Source: Streptomyces venezuelae (lineage in GTDB: Bacteria; Actinomycetota; Actinomycetes; Streptomycetales; Streptomycetaceae). Taken from it: a DNA stretch of 64,000 nt. The position numbers were made by a program, and so were the translations under genes. The notes beneath the pieces are model-generated. The model worked only from the letters and a program-made list of their open reading frames with translations. It did no database searches and was not told the origin of the DNA. Positions 50,920 through 59,875 of the stretch are shown here, one piece after another (the stretch's first letter is position 1; each line of letters begins with the position of its first letter). The stretch is taken from assembly GCF_008642375.1 (NCBI RefSeq), contig NZ_CP029194.1:2294001-2358000 (forward strand), read 5' to 3'.

Positions 50920-51918
50920 ATGCTCGCCTCCCTCTCCCGTGCCGCCCGCCGCCGCCTGCTGGCGCTCTCGGCCGCGCTGCTCGTGGTGTGCGGGGTGCTG
51001 GTCTGGTGGCTGGTTCCTTTCGGCTCCCCCGTCCCGAGCGGCTCCGTCACGTTCAGTACGGGTGTGCCCACCGGCGTCTACCAGCGGTACGGCGAGCTCC
51101 TCAAGCAGGCCCTCGCCGAGGACCTCCCCGAGGTGTCGGTGAAGCTCACGGACAGCGAGGGCTCCCAGCAGAACCTGGCCCGCGTGGCCTCGGGCGAGGC
51201 GGACTTCACCGTCGCGACGGCCGACGCGGTGGCCCAGTACCAGCGCGAACGCAAGCCGGGCTTCGAGCGGCTGCGCGGCTGCGCGCGGCTGTACGACGAC
51301 TACGTCCAGCTGGTGGTCCGCAAGCGGTCCTCGCTGCAGACGGTGCAGGACCTGCGGGGCCTGCGGGTCGGGGTGGGCCAGGACGGCTCCGGCGTCCGCC
51401 TGATCGCCGACCGGGTCCTCGCGGCGGCGGGCCTCAACCCCTCCAAGGACGTCCAGGCGGTCTCGGCGGGCATCGACACGATGCCCGGGCTCCTGGAGGA
51501 CGGCCGGCTCGACGCCTTCTTCTGGTCGGGCGGGCTGCCCACCCAGGCGGTGCAGGCGCTGTCCGAGCGGTTCCAGATCCGGCTGATCCCGCTGGACGCG
51601 GCCCTGGTCGACCGGCTCCACGACCTCGGCGAGGAGACGCGCCACTACCGCTCGGCGGTGATACCCGCCGACGCGTACACCCGCGCGCAGGACGGCCGGC
51701 CGATAGAGACCCTGGCCGTGGCGAACCTCCTGGTCACCACCGTGGAGGCCGACACCGACCTGGTGGAGGGCTTCACCCGTACGGTGATCAGGAGCCGGGA
51801 CCGCATCGGCAGCCAGGTCCACCCGGCCCAGCTGGTGGACCTGCGGACGGCCGTCTACACGGAACCCCTCCCTCTCCACGAGGGCGCCCGCCGCTACTAC
51901 CGCTCGGTGAAGCCCTGA
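50920..51918 (+). CDS. TAXI-family TRAP-type solute-binding protein
   Basis: A 332-residue exported or membrane-tethered protein: a hydrophobic N-terminal segment (LLALSAALLVVCGVLVWWLV) then a TAXI domain (VTFSTGVPTGVYQRYGELLK, GSQQNLARVASGEADFTVAT, LRGLRVGVGQDGSGVRLIAD, DAFFWSGGLPTQAVQALSER). TAXI proteins bind solutes such as glutamate-like acids for TRAP transporters. No TRAP permease (DctQM or fused) is nearby. It is convergent with the sensor kinase gene gluK, so it may be a sensory partner rather than a transporter part. No lipobox cysteine is evident in a standard context. Confidence 0.9.
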   Translation: MLASLSRAARRRLLALSAALLVVCGVLVWWLVPFGSPVPSGSVTFSTGVPTGVYQRYGELLKQALAEDLPEVSVKLTDSEGSQQNLARVASGEADFTVATADAVAQYQRERKPGFERLRGCARLYDDYVQLVVRKRSSLQTVQDLRGLRVGVGQDGSGVRLIADRVLAAAGLNPSKDVQAVSAGIDTMPGLLEDGRLDAFFWSGGLPTQAVQALSERFQIRLIPLDAALVDRLHDLGEETRHYRSAVIPADAYTRAQDGRPIETLAVANLLVTTVEADTDLVEGFTRTVIRSRDRIGSQVHPAQLVDLRTAVYTEPLPLHEGARRYYRSVKP

Positions 51919-51935
51919 TCCCCGCCTCCAGACCT

Positions 51936-52000
51936 TGAGCTCCGCCCTTCCAGGCCCTGAGCTCCGCCCTCCAGGCCCTGAGCTCCGCCCTTCCAGGTCC
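51936..52000. repeat. Three 21-22 bp tandem repeats
   Basis: TGAGCTCCGCCCTTCCAGG plus two or three bases, at 51936-51957, 51958-51978 and 51979-52000. They lie between the convergent TAXI and gluK genes and replace the usual hairpin there. Confidence 0.85.
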
Positions 52001-52019
52001 TGAGGCCCCGCTCCCCGCC

Positions 52020-53447
52020 CTATCGCTCGCCGTAGCCCCGTCCGCCCCGCTCGCCCGGAGCGTGCCGCGGAACGGTGACGGTGACCCGCAGGCCGTGCGG
52101 CTCGTTCGGGGCGAACGCGAGGCCGCCGCCGCCCGCCGTCAGCAGGACGCGCGTGATGGAGAGGCCGAGCCCGGAGCCCTTGATGTTCTGGTGGCGGCCG
52201 GAGCGCCAGAAGCGGTCGCCGACGCGGACGAGCTCCTCCTCGGTGAGGCCGGGGCCCTGGTCGGCCACGACGACGTCGACGCCCGCCCCGTCCGGGGGCA
52301 CCGAGACGGTGACCGTGACCTCCTCCCCCGCCGGGGTGAACTTCAGCGCGTTGTCGATCACCGCGTCGAGCGCGCTGGAGAGGGCCACCGGGTCCGCCCA
52401 CCCCGTGACCGCCCCGCACTCCCCGGTCAGCAGGACGCCCTTGTCGTCGGCGACCGGCCGCCAGGACGCGATGCGCTCCGCCGCCAGCGCGCCGACGTCG
52501 ACGAGCCGCAGCTCAGCCGCCGCGTGCTCGGCGAGCGCCAGGTCGAGGAGGTCGTCGAGGACCTGCGAGAGGCGCTTGCCCTCGGTCCGCACGGAGGCGA
52601 TCTCCTCGTTGCCCTCGGGGAGCTCCATGGCGAGCAGTTCGATCCGCAGGAGCAGCGCGGCCAGCGGGTTGCGCAGCTGGTGCGAGGCGTCGGCGACGAA
52701 GGCCCGCTGCTGCTCGAGGGCGTCCTCGACGTTGTCGGCCATCTCGTTGAACGACAGGGCCAGGCGCCGCAGTTCGGGCGGGCCACCGGTCGCTGCGACC
52801 CGGGAGTTCATCCGCCCGGTGGCGATGTCGTGGGTGACGGAGTCGAGGACGCGGACGGGCCGCAGGACCCAGCCGGTGAGCCGGAACGCGGCGCCGATGG
52901 CGACCAGCATCGCCGCAGCCTCGCCCGCGAAGATCAGCAGCCAGCCGCGCAGGATGCGCGAGCGGAGCTGCCCGGTGGGCGAGTCGGTGACGACGACGGC
53001 GACGACGTCTCCGTCCCGGACGACCGGGGAGGCGATGGTGAGCCGCGCGTGGCCCTGCCAGGGCCAGACCTGCGGCGGGTTGTGACTGCGGCGCCCGAGC
53101 AGCGCCTCCTTGAAGGCGCGGCGGCCCTCGCCCTCGTACGGGACGACCCAGTCCTCGGGGGCGGCGGCCATGGAGCGGTCGTCGCGGTAGAAGATGCCGG
53201 TGCGGATGCCGTACACGTCGTGGTAGCTGGCGAGTTCGCCGTTGAGCGTGCTGCGCCGCTCGTCGGTGCTGGGGCTGCTCTCGCTGACGAACTGGGCGAG
53301 GGCCGCGAAGCGCGCGGCGTCGTCCAGCCGGTCGACGACGACCCGCTGCTGCTCGGACGCGGCGAGGCTGGCGGCGAGCGGGAAGCCGAGGGCGAGCAGG
53401 ACCCCCGCCATCAGGACGATGAGCAGGGGCAGGAGTCGGGTGCGCAC
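52020..53447 (-). CDS. gluK: Sensor histidine kinase of the glutamate uptake system
   Basis: A 475-residue kinase. The first membrane helix (LLIVLMAGVLLALGFPLAASL) is followed by an extracytoplasmic sensor of about 130 residues (SSPSTDERRSTLNGELASYH), a second helix (WLLIFAGEAAAMLVAIGAAF), a HAMP, a HisKA with His in VADASHQLRNPLAALLL, and a HATPase with DNALKFTP, DQGPGLTEEEL and GSGLGLSITRVLL. Position next to gluABCD and partner order match, from memory, GluK of S. coelicolor. The start is a GTG with a weak ribosome-binding site, 18 bp after the gluR stop. Confidence 0.88.
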   Translation of the reverse strand: MRTRLLPLLIVLMAGVLLALGFPLAASLAASEQQRVVVDRLDDAARFAALAQFVSESSPSTDERRSTLNGELASYHDVYGIRTGIFYRDDRSMAAAPEDWVVPYEGEGRRAFKEALLGRRSHNPPQVWPWQGHARLTIASPVVRDGDVVAVVVTDSPTGQLRSRILRGWLLIFAGEAAAMLVAIGAAFRLTGWVLRPVRVLDSVTHDIATGRMNSRVAATGGPPELRRLALSFNEMADNVEDALEQQRAFVADASHQLRNPLAALLLRIELLAMELPEGNEEIASVRTEGKRLSQVLDDLLDLALAEHAAAELRLVDVGALAAERIASWRPVADDKGVLLTGECGAVTGWADPVALSSALDAVIDNALKFTPAGEEVTVTVSVPPDGAGVDVVVADQGPGLTEEELVRVGDRFWRSGRHQNIKGSGLGLSITRVLLTAGGGGLAFAPNEPHGLRVTVTVPRHAPGERGGRGYGER

Positions 53448-53465
53448 GGGTGGGCCGGCCGGGGG

Positions 53466-54182
53466 TTACGCGACGGGGGCGACCAGGCGGTAGCCGACGC
53501 CCCGCACGGTCTCGATCAGGGCGGGCATCCGCAGCTTGGAGCGCAGGGAGGCGACGTGCACCTCCAGGGTGCGGCCGGTCCCCTCCCAGCTGGTGTGCCA
53601 GACCTCGCTGATGATCTGCTCGCGGCGGAAGACGACGCCGGGGCGCTGGGCGAGGAGCGCGAGCAGGTCGAACTCCTTGCGGGTGAGAGGAATGGCCTCG
53701 CCGTCGACGCTGACCCGCCGGGTGGGCAGCTCGACGGTGACGGAGCCCAGCCGCAGCAGGGTGCCGTCGGCGGATCCGGCGGTGCCCGCCGTCGCCTCCT
53801 CGGTCCCGGCGTTGCGCCGGCTGACGGCGTGGATGCGGGCGAGGAGTTCGCCGGTGTCGTAGGGCTTGACGACGTAGTCGTCGGCGCCGAGATTGAGGCC
53901 GTGGATCCGGGAGCGCACATCGCCGCGGGCCGTCACCATGATCACCGGAGTGGCGGTGAGTTTCCGGATGCGGCCGCAGACCTGGTAGCCGTCCTGGTCG
54001 GGGAGACCCAGGTCGAGCAGGATCACGCCGTACGAGGGCCGCGCGCCCTGCGCGGTGGGCAGGACGGCCTGGAGCGCCTCCTCGCCGTTGCGGGCGTGGG
54101 TGACGGTGAAACCGTGCCGGGCCAGGATGGCGGAGAGGGCGGCGGCGACGTGGTCGTCGTCCTCCACGAGCAGCAGTCGCAT
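53466..54182 (-). CDS. gluR: OmpR-family response regulator of the glutamate uptake system
   Basis: A 238-residue regulator: a receiver domain with acidic pocket VEDDDH, phospho-acceptor Asp in VILLDLGLPDQDG and Lys in YVVKPYDTGE; then an OmpR-type winged helix (PLTRKEFDLLALLAQRPGVV ... SLRSKLRMPALIETVRGVGY). The ATG at 54182 has GGAGGAGG; the frame stays open 60 codons upstream without homology. It is divergent from gluA across 297 bp and cotranscribed with gluK. It presumably activates gluABCD in response to glutamate, as reported for S. coelicolor. Confidence 0.9.
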   Translation of the reverse strand: MRLLLVEDDDHVAAALSAILARHGFTVTHARNGEEALQAVLPTAQGARPSYGVILLDLGLPDQDGYQVCGRIRKLTATPVIMVTARGDVRSRIHGLNLGADDYVVKPYDTGELLARIHAVSRRNAGTEEATAGTAGSADGTLLRLGSVTVELPTRRVSVDGEAIPLTRKEFDLLALLAQRPGVVFRREQIISEVWHTSWEGTGRTLEVHVASLRSKLRMPALIETVRGVGYRLVAPVA

Positions 54183-54415
54183 GCGTACCTCCTCCGTGAT
54201 CTTCGCGGTCGTCGTGGTCGTCGTGCGCGCCTCGGCGGCGGCTCTCTGTGTACCAGGTGGTACCAGGGCATGAACGCCGATCATCGGCATCACAGTCAAG
54301 TCTCCCCCTGTTACGCCGACGCTTCTGTTATCCACCCGGTACGCCCGGGGCGCCGCGTTCACACAGTGTGTCCGTTTGCGGCCGGATCGTTATCCTCAAT
54401 TTCCGCTCAGATGTG

Positions 54416-54445
54416 ATGACGGTCGTCTCATCGGGTCTCTAGTGT
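54416..54445 (+). promoter_or_regulatory. Probable gluA promoter
   Basis: -35-like ATGACG (54416-54421), an 18 bp spacer, and -10 TAGTGT (54440-54445), 34 bp before the gluA ATG. Two GTTATCC copies (54327-54333 and 54389-54395) and one GTTACGC (54310-54316) lie upstream and are candidates for GluR contact. Confidence 0.5.
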
Positions 54446-54479
54446 CCTCCCCAACCAAGCAGGACGGAGCAAGAGGCCC

Positions 54480-55265
54480 ATGAGCGGAGTGTCAGTGTCC
54501 AAGGGTCCCGAGGACGCCACGCGCGGCGCGGACGAGCTGGTCGTCCTGTCCGAGGTCAACAAGCACTTCGGCGCGTTGCACGTCCTCCAGGACATCGACC
54601 TGACGATCACCCGCGGCGAAGTCGTGGTCGTCATCGGACCTTCCGGGTCCGGCAAGTCGACGCTGTGCCGGACGATCAACCGGCTGGAGAGCATCGACTC
54701 CGGCACGATCACCATCGACGGCAAGCCGCTGCCCGCGGAGGGCAAGGAGCTCGCCCGGCTGCGGTCCGACGTCGGCATGGTCTTCCAGTCGTTCAACCTC
54801 TTCGCGCACAAGACGGTGCTCGAGAACGTGATGCTGGGCCAGATCAAGGTCCGTAAGACGGAGAAGAAGGCCGCCGAGGCCAAGGCCCGTGCCCTGCTGG
54901 ACCGGGTCGGGGTGGGCACGCAGGCGGACAAGTACCCGGCGCAGCTGTCCGGCGGCCAGCAGCAGCGCGTGGCGATCGCCCGCGCGCTCGCCATGGACCC
55001 GAAGGTCATGCTCTTCGACGAGCCGACCTCCGCGCTCGACCCCGAGATGATCAACGAAGTCCTCGAGGTCATGCAGCAGCTCGCCCGGGACGGCATGACG
55101 ATGGTCGTCGTCACCCACGAGATGGGCTTCGCGCGATCCGCCGCCAACCGGGTCGTCTTCATGGCCGACGGACGCATCGTCGAGCAGGCGTCGCCCGAGG
55201 AGTTCTTCAGCAACCCGCGCAGCGACCGGGCGAAGGACTTCCTCTCCAAGATCCTTCACCACTGA
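54480..55265 (+). CDS. gluA: Glutamate ABC transporter ATP-binding protein
   Basis: A 261-residue polar amino-acid ABC ATPase: Walker [12 protein letters not shown] (about residue 50), Q-loop [23 protein letters not shown] signature [15 protein letters not shown], Walker [15 protein letters not shown] and H-loop [10 protein letters not shown]. It powers GluC/GluD. The ATG has GGAG 9 bases upstream. First gene of gluABCD; gluB follows after 53 bp. Confidence 0.94.
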   Translation: MSGVSVSKGPEDATRGADELVVLSEVNKHFGALHVLQDIDLTITRGEVVVVIGPSGSGKSTLCRTINRLESIDSGTITIDGKPLPAEGKELARLRSDVGMVFQSFNLFAHKTVLENVMLGQIKVRKTEKKAAEAKARALLDRVGVGTQADKYPAQLSGGQQQRVAIARALAMDPKVMLFDEPTSALDPEMINEVLEVMQQLARDGMTMVVVTHEMGFARSAANRVVFMADGRIVEQASPEEFFSNPRSDRAKDFLSKILHH

Positions 55266-55318
55266 GCGAGTTCGGACCTATTCTTCCCAACTCACGCCTA
55301 CTCAAGGGACGTTTCACC

Positions 55319-56140
55319 ATGAAGCTTCGCACCACCTCCGCCGCCGCCGCGGCCGCCGTCGTCCTCGCGCTGACCGCCACCGCCTGTGGCACCGGGTCCG
55401 ACTCCGGCAGCAACGGCGACAAGATCAACGTCGGCATCAAGTTCGACCAGCCGGGCCTCGGCCTGAAGACCCCGGACGGCAAGTACGCCGGCTTCGACGT
55501 CGACGTCGCCCGTTACGTCGCCAAGGAGCTCGGCTACGCCGAGGACAAGATCAACTTCAAGCAGGCGCCCAGCGCCGAGCGCGAGAACCTGATCAAGAAC
55601 GGTGACGTCAAGTTCGTCGTCGCCAGCTACTCGATCAACGACAAGCGCAAGAAGGAGGTCGACTTCGCCGGTCCGTACTTCCTGGCCCACCAGGACCTGC
55701 TCGTGCGCGCCGACGACAGCTCGATCACCAAGGTCGAGGACCTCAACTCCAAGAAGCTCTGCTCGGTCACCGGCTCGACCTCCGCGCAGAACGTCAAGGA
55801 CAAGCTGGCCCCGAAGGCCGACCTGCAGCAGCTCGGCGGCTACTCCGAGTGCCTCACCGGCCTGGAGAACAAGGCCGTCGACGCCCTGACCACCGACGAC
55901 TCCATCCTCGCGGGCTACGCCTCGCAGAAGGACCACGCGGGCAAGTTCAAGCTCGCCGGTCTCCGGATGAGCGACGAGAAGTACGGCATCGGCGTCAAGA
56001 AGGGCGACGACGAGCTGCGCGGCAAGATCAACAAGGCGCTGGAGAAGATGGTCTCCGACGGCACCTGGGAGAAGCTCGTCAAGGAGCACTTCGGCCCGTC
56101 CGGCTACAAGTACGAGCCCGCCCCCAAGGTCGAGAACTGA
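55319..56140 (+). CDS. gluB: Glutamate-binding lipoprotein
   Basis: A 273-residue family 3 solute-binding protein with a lipoprotein signal (AAAAVVLALTATACGTG, Cys about 23). The ligand domain has VGIKFDQPGLGLKTPDGK, GFDVDVARYVAKELGY, APSAERENLIKNGDVKFVVA, DFAGPYFLAHQDLLVR, and a hinge-return region ending in VKEHFGPSGYKY. It captures glutamate outside the membrane and delivers it to GluCD. The ribosome-binding site is AAGGGACG. Confidence 0.94.
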   Translation: MKLRTTSAAAAAAVVLALTATACGTGSDSGSNGDKINVGIKFDQPGLGLKTPDGKYAGFDVDVARYVAKELGYAEDKINFKQAPSAERENLIKNGDVKFVVASYSINDKRKKEVDFAGPYFLAHQDLLVRADDSSITKVEDLNSKKLCSVTGSTSAQNVKDKLAPKADLQQLGGYSECLTGLENKAVDALTTDDSILAGYASQKDHAGKFKLAGLRMSDEKYGIGVKKGDDELRGKINKALEKMVSDGTWEKLVKEHFGPSGYKYEPAPKVEN

Positions 56141-56259
56141 CCTGACCCGCTCCGGCCGTGACGGCCGCCCCCGATCCGGGGCGGCCGTCGCACCGGCACC
56201 GGCCGCTGCCCACGCACCGGCCGTCCACCGACCGACCACCAGGGGAGAGCGCGGGCATC

Positions 56260-56934
56260 GTGTTCGACTTTCTTGATTCCGGGCAGTACGACCTGCTCGG
56301 CGCCTTCTGGGTGACGGCGAAGCTCGCCCTCTACTCGGCGATCGGCTCGCTGATCTGGGGCACCGCCCTCGTCTCCATGCGGGTCAGCCCGGTCCCGCTG
56401 ATGCGCTCCTTCGGCACCGCGTACGTCAACATCGTCCGGAACACCCCGCTGACGGTGGTCCTGGTCGGATGCCTGCTGGGCCTCAACCAGACGCTGAGCA
56501 TCACGCTCGGCGGAGAGCGCTCCGAGGACATCGGCTTCCGGCTCGCCGTCCTCGGCCTCGTCGCCTACACGGGCACGTTCGTCTGCGAGGCGCTCCGCTC
56601 GGGCATCAACACCGTCCCGGCGGGCCAGGCCGAGGCCGCCCGCGCACTGGGCATGAGCTTCACCCAGGTGCTGACCCTGGTGGTCCTCCCGCAGGCCTTC
56701 CGAGCGGCGGTGACCCCGCTCGCCAACGTCCTGATCGCCCTCACCAAGAACACCACCGTGGCGGCCGCCATCGGTGCCGCCGACGCGGCGTTCCTGATGA
56801 AGGAGATGATCGAGAACGAGGCCGACGCGCTCTTCGCCGTCTTCGCCGTCTTCGCCTTCGGCTTCATCGTTCTCACCCTCCCCACCGGCCTGATCCTGGG
56901 CTGGGCGGCCAAGCGACTGGCGGTGAAGCGATGA
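56260..56934 (+). CDS. gluC: Glutamate ABC transporter permease GluC
   Basis: A 224-residue HisMQ-type permease starting with the GTG of VFDFLDSGQYD, behind GGGGAGAG. It has about five membrane segments with the EAA loop EAARALGMSFTQVLTLVVLP, which contacts GluA. RNTPLTVVLVG and ALTKNTTVAAAIGAADAAFL are characteristic. The stop overlaps the gluD start (ATGA). The 119 bp between gluB and gluC contain no gene. Confidence 0.93.
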   Translation: MFDFLDSGQYDLLGAFWVTAKLALYSAIGSLIWGTALVSMRVSPVPLMRSFGTAYVNIVRNTPLTVVLVGCLLGLNQTLSITLGGERSEDIGFRLAVLGLVAYTGTFVCEALRSGINTVPAGQAEAARALGMSFTQVLTLVVLPQAFRAAVTPLANVLIALTKNTTVAAAIGAADAAFLMKEMIENEADALFAVFAVFAFGFIVLTLPTGLILGWAAKRLAVKR

Positions 56935-57821
56935 GCTCCGTCCTGTACGACACTCCCGGCCCGCGCGCGAAGCGGCGCAACCTCGTCTACACGATCGGGT
57001 TCGTGGCGGTCCTCGCCCTGGTGGGCTGGTGGGTGCTTGCCGCCCTGAACGACAAGCACCAGCTGGACGCCAACAAGTGGAGTCCGTTCGTCACCGACTC
57101 CAAGGTCTGGACGACGTACCTGCTGCCCGGTCTCGTCGAGACCCTCAAGGCCGCCGCGCTCGCCATCCTGATCGCGCTCCCCCTCGGCGCGGCCCTCGGC
57201 ATCGGCCGGCTCTCCGACCACCGCTGGGTACGCGTGCCCGTCGGCGCGGTCGTGGAGTTCTTCCGCGCCATCCCGGTGCTGCTCCTCATGATGTTCGCGG
57301 CCGCCCTGTACCGGGAGTTCACGACCATCAGCTCCGACTTCCGCCCGCTGTACGCGGTCGTCACCGGTCTGGTGCTCTACAACGCCTCGGTGATCGCCGA
57401 GGTCGTCCGCGCCGGTGTGCTCTCGCTGCCCCGGGGCCAGGGCGACGCGGCCGTCGCGCTCGGCATGCGCAAGGGCCAGACCATGCTGTACGTCCTGCTC
57501 CCGCAGGCCGTCACCGTGATGCTCCCGGCCCTGGTCAGCCAGCTCGTCGTGATCGTCAAGGACACGGCGCTCGGCGGCGCGCTGCTCGGCTTCGAGGACC
57601 TGCTCAGCCAGAACCGACAGATCACGGCCAACTACGGCGCCAACACGATCGCCACCCTCGTGGTCATCGCGCTGATCTACATCGTCCTCAACGGCATCCT
57701 CACCAACCTCGCCGGACGTGTGGAGAAGCGTCTGCGGCAGGGGAAGAAGTCCGCCGCGGCGGCCATCCCGGCCCAGTCGGCAGCGCCCGAGATCGAGGCG
57801 AAGACCATCAGCGGAGCCTGA
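56931..57821 (+). CDS. gluD: Glutamate ABC transporter permease GluD
   Basis: A 296-residue HisMQ-type permease, ATG overlapping the gluC stop (ATGA, 56931-56934). The first helix is IGFVAVLALVGWWVLAAL. A soluble loop (NDKHQLDANKWSPFVTDSK) follows, then the core helices with EFFRAIPVLLLMMFAAAL and the EAA loop GDAAVALGMRKGQTMLYVLL. A positively charged then Ala/Pro-rich tail ends the protein. Last gene of gluABCD, followed by a hairpin. Confidence 0.93.
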   Translation: MSSVLYDTPGPRAKRRNLVYTIGFVAVLALVGWWVLAALNDKHQLDANKWSPFVTDSKVWTTYLLPGLVETLKAAALAILIALPLGAALGIGRLSDHRWVRVPVGAVVEFFRAIPVLLLMMFAAALYREFTTISSDFRPLYAVVTGLVLYNASVIAEVVRAGVLSLPRGQGDAAVALGMRKGQTMLYVLLPQAVTVMLPALVSQLVVIVKDTALGGALLGFEDLLSQNRQITANYGANTIATLVVIALIYIVLNGILTNLAGRVEKRLRQGKKSAAAAIPAQSAAPEIEAKTISGA

Positions 57822-57827
57822 CCCGAG

Positions 57828-57863
57828 GTCGGACCCCACCGGCTGTGACCGCTGGGGTCCGAC
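57828..57863 (+). terminator. Terminator of the gluABCD operon
   Basis: 15 bp arms (57828-57842 and 57849-57863, GTCGGACCCCA...) with one mismatch and a 6-nt loop, 6 bp after the gluD stop. Confidence 0.75.
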
Positions 57864-58048
57864 GGGGTCCGTGGGACAACAGGGGTGGGCCGGAGCGGTA
57901 CTGACTTCATGTCAACCGCACCGCGCCCACCCCGTCGCTTGACGCAAGCACCCTCAGTGGGTTGCATACGGTCTGTGATCAACCACCGGGCTCGTGCCAC
58001 ACTCAGCTGTGCTGCCCTCATGACCGTCCGGCCTTCAGGAGCCGCGCC

Positions 58049-59842
58049 GTGGACCCGGTGATCATCGTGGGCGCCGGGCCGGTCGGCCTCGCGCTCTCCC
58101 TCGCGCTCGCCGCGCAGGGCGTGCCCAGCGTCGTCCTCGACGAGGGCTCCGGCAAGGAGGAACCGCGCCCCGCGCGCACCGCCGTCCTGCGCGCCGACAT
58201 GGCCGCGATGGTCGATCGTCTCGGCTGCACCACCCTCCGCGACGAGGGCGTGCGCTGGGTCGGCTGGCGCAGCGTGCGCCGCCGCCAGCTCGTCCGCCAC
58301 ACCCCGCTCGACCTGGGGCTCAGCGGTACGGAGGAGTGGGCGGAGGACCCGGACGCCCCGTCCGTCCCGGCCGCCCCCCTGCACATCCCGCAGCACGCCC
58401 TGGCGCGCGGGCTGCGCGACGCGATCGGCCGGCAGAAGCTCGTCCGGCTGGTCACCGAGGCCCGGCTCGACACGATCGAGCAGGACCGGGACGGCGTCGT
58501 CGCCCACACCCGCGGCCCGGAGGGCACCTGGTGGCGCGGCAGCCACCTCGTCGGCTGCGACGGGGCCCGGTCCACCGTGCGCAAACTGCTCGGCATCCGC
58601 TTCCCCGGCCGTACGGCGGTGGAGCGGCACGCGGTCGCCGCGCTCCGCACCGAACTCCCCTGGCCCGGCGAGGCCCTGTTGCACCGCCAGCCCCCGTGGC
58701 GGGGCGCCGGCGAGGAGATCGCCGCCCGCCCGCTGCCCGACGGGGTGTGGCGGATCGACTGGCTGCTGCCGCCCCGCGGCGAGCTCGTCACGCCGGACGC
58801 GCTGGTCACCCGCATCCGCGAGACCCTGGCGGGCTGGTGCGACGGGGTGACTCCCCCGTACGAACTCATCGACACCGGCGTCCACACCCTGCACCACCGG
58901 CTCGCCCGGCGCTGGCGGGTCGACCGGGTGCTGCTTGCCGGGGACGCGGCGCATCTGCTCGGCGCGGTCGGCACCCAGGGCCTCGACGAGGGCCTGCGGG
59001 ACGTGGACAACCTCGCCTGGAAGCTCGCCCACACCTGGCACCACGGCGCCTCGGAGCGGTTGCTCGACAGCTACCAGAGCGAGCGGCGGACGGCCATCGC
59101 CTCCCGGCTGCGCGCGGCGGACCAGTCCCTGCCGGCCTTGCGCGGCGGCGGTGGCCTGCGGACGTACCTCCTCGGGGCGGCGCGCGTCCACGACGCCCTG
59201 CTGACCGACGGCCATGTGGGGCGCGGTCCGCTCGGAGCGCCTCCCGCATACCCGCACTCCCCCCTCGCGCCTCCGAGCGCCGAGGGCCAGACCCCGGTGG
59301 GCACGCCGACGGGCGCCCCGGTCGAGGACGTCCGGGTGACCGCCCCGGACGGCACGACCGTACGGCTCCGGGACAGGCTCGGTCAGGGCCGGTTCCTGGT
59401 CCTGCTCGTCGCCCCCGGCACCGGCGTGTGGGACCGCCGCCACTGGCGGACCGCCGGTGTGATGCCCCGGCTCGAAGAGGCCGTACGCGCCCTCCCGGCG
59501 AAGGCGGAGGTCCTGGTCACCGAGGCGTATCCCGGCGCCCCGGCCCACGCCGTCCTGCTCGTCCGGCCCGACGGGCACCTCGTCGCGTCCTTCGCCGGGG
59601 TCCGCCCGGAGGAGCTGTACGCGGCGGCCGACGCGGCCCGCGGCGGATCCCCCACCGCCGAGGCACCGACCGAGGAGCCCCCGGAGAAGGCCGGCGCCAA
59701 GGGCGCGTCCGCGGGCGGGGCGAAGGACACGAGCGAAACGCCCGCCGGAGTTCCCCGCGAGCTCCCCACCGACGTCCCCACCGAGGTGTCCGTCGAGGTG
59801 TCCGTGTCCGCCGAAACCGACCACACGGTGGACATGCATTGA
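58049..59842 (+). CDS. FAD-dependent aromatic-hydroxylase-type monooxygenase
   Basis: A 597-residue class A flavoprotein monooxygenase. The Rossmann GxGxxG is in VIIVGAGPVGLALSLALA at the N-terminus. A DG motif is in LVGCDGARSTVRKLLG (about residue 170), and the GD motif in LLAGDAAHLLGAVGTQGLDEG (about residue 300). After FAD_binding_3 comes a thioredoxin-like C-terminal domain (RFLVLLVAPGTGVWDRRHW) as in phenol hydroxylases, and a Pro/Glu/Thr-rich tail of about 70 residues. The substrate is unknown. GTG 58049 has CAGGAG 8 bases upstream. It stands alone between gluD and the cysteine dioxygenase unit. Confidence 0.88.
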   Translation: MDPVIIVGAGPVGLALSLALAAQGVPSVVLDEGSGKEEPRPARTAVLRADMAAMVDRLGCTTLRDEGVRWVGWRSVRRRQLVRHTPLDLGLSGTEEWAEDPDAPSVPAAPLHIPQHALARGLRDAIGRQKLVRLVTEARLDTIEQDRDGVVAHTRGPEGTWWRGSHLVGCDGARSTVRKLLGIRFPGRTAVERHAVAALRTELPWPGEALLHRQPPWRGAGEEIAARPLPDGVWRIDWLLPPRGELVTPDALVTRIRETLAGWCDGVTPPYELIDTGVHTLHHRLARRWRVDRVLLAGDAAHLLGAVGTQGLDEGLRDVDNLAWKLAHTWHHGASERLLDSYQSERRTAIASRLRAADQSLPALRGGGGLRTYLLGAARVHDALLTDGHVGRGPLGAPPAYPHSPLAPPSAEGQTPVGTPTGAPVEDVRVTAPDGTTVRLRDRLGQGRFLVLLVAPGTGVWDRRHWRTAGVMPRLEEAVRALPAKAEVLVTEAYPGAPAHAVLLVRPDGHLVASFAGVRPEELYAAADAARGGSPTAEAPTEEPPEKAGAKGASAGGAKDTSETPAGVPRELPTDVPTEVSVEVSVSAETDHTVDMH

Positions 59843-59868
59843 TTCCGCGCGGGCGCGCATGGTGTACT
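59839..59868 (+). promoter_or_regulatory. Promoter of the leader peptide / cysteine dioxygenase unit
   Basis: -35 TTGATT (59839-59844), an 18 bp spacer, and -10 TGTACT (59863-59868). The leader GTG begins 7 bases after the -10, implying a leaderless transcript. The -35 overlaps the stop of the monooxygenase gene. Confidence 0.5.
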
Positions 59869-59875
59869 CCGGAGC

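Noticed and set aside
50082..51938. A 618-codon frame containing the Gly-His/Gly-Tyr repeat
   Set aside because: It spans the hexanucleotide array and the TAXI gene in another frame; content outside the repeat is Arg/Pro shadow.
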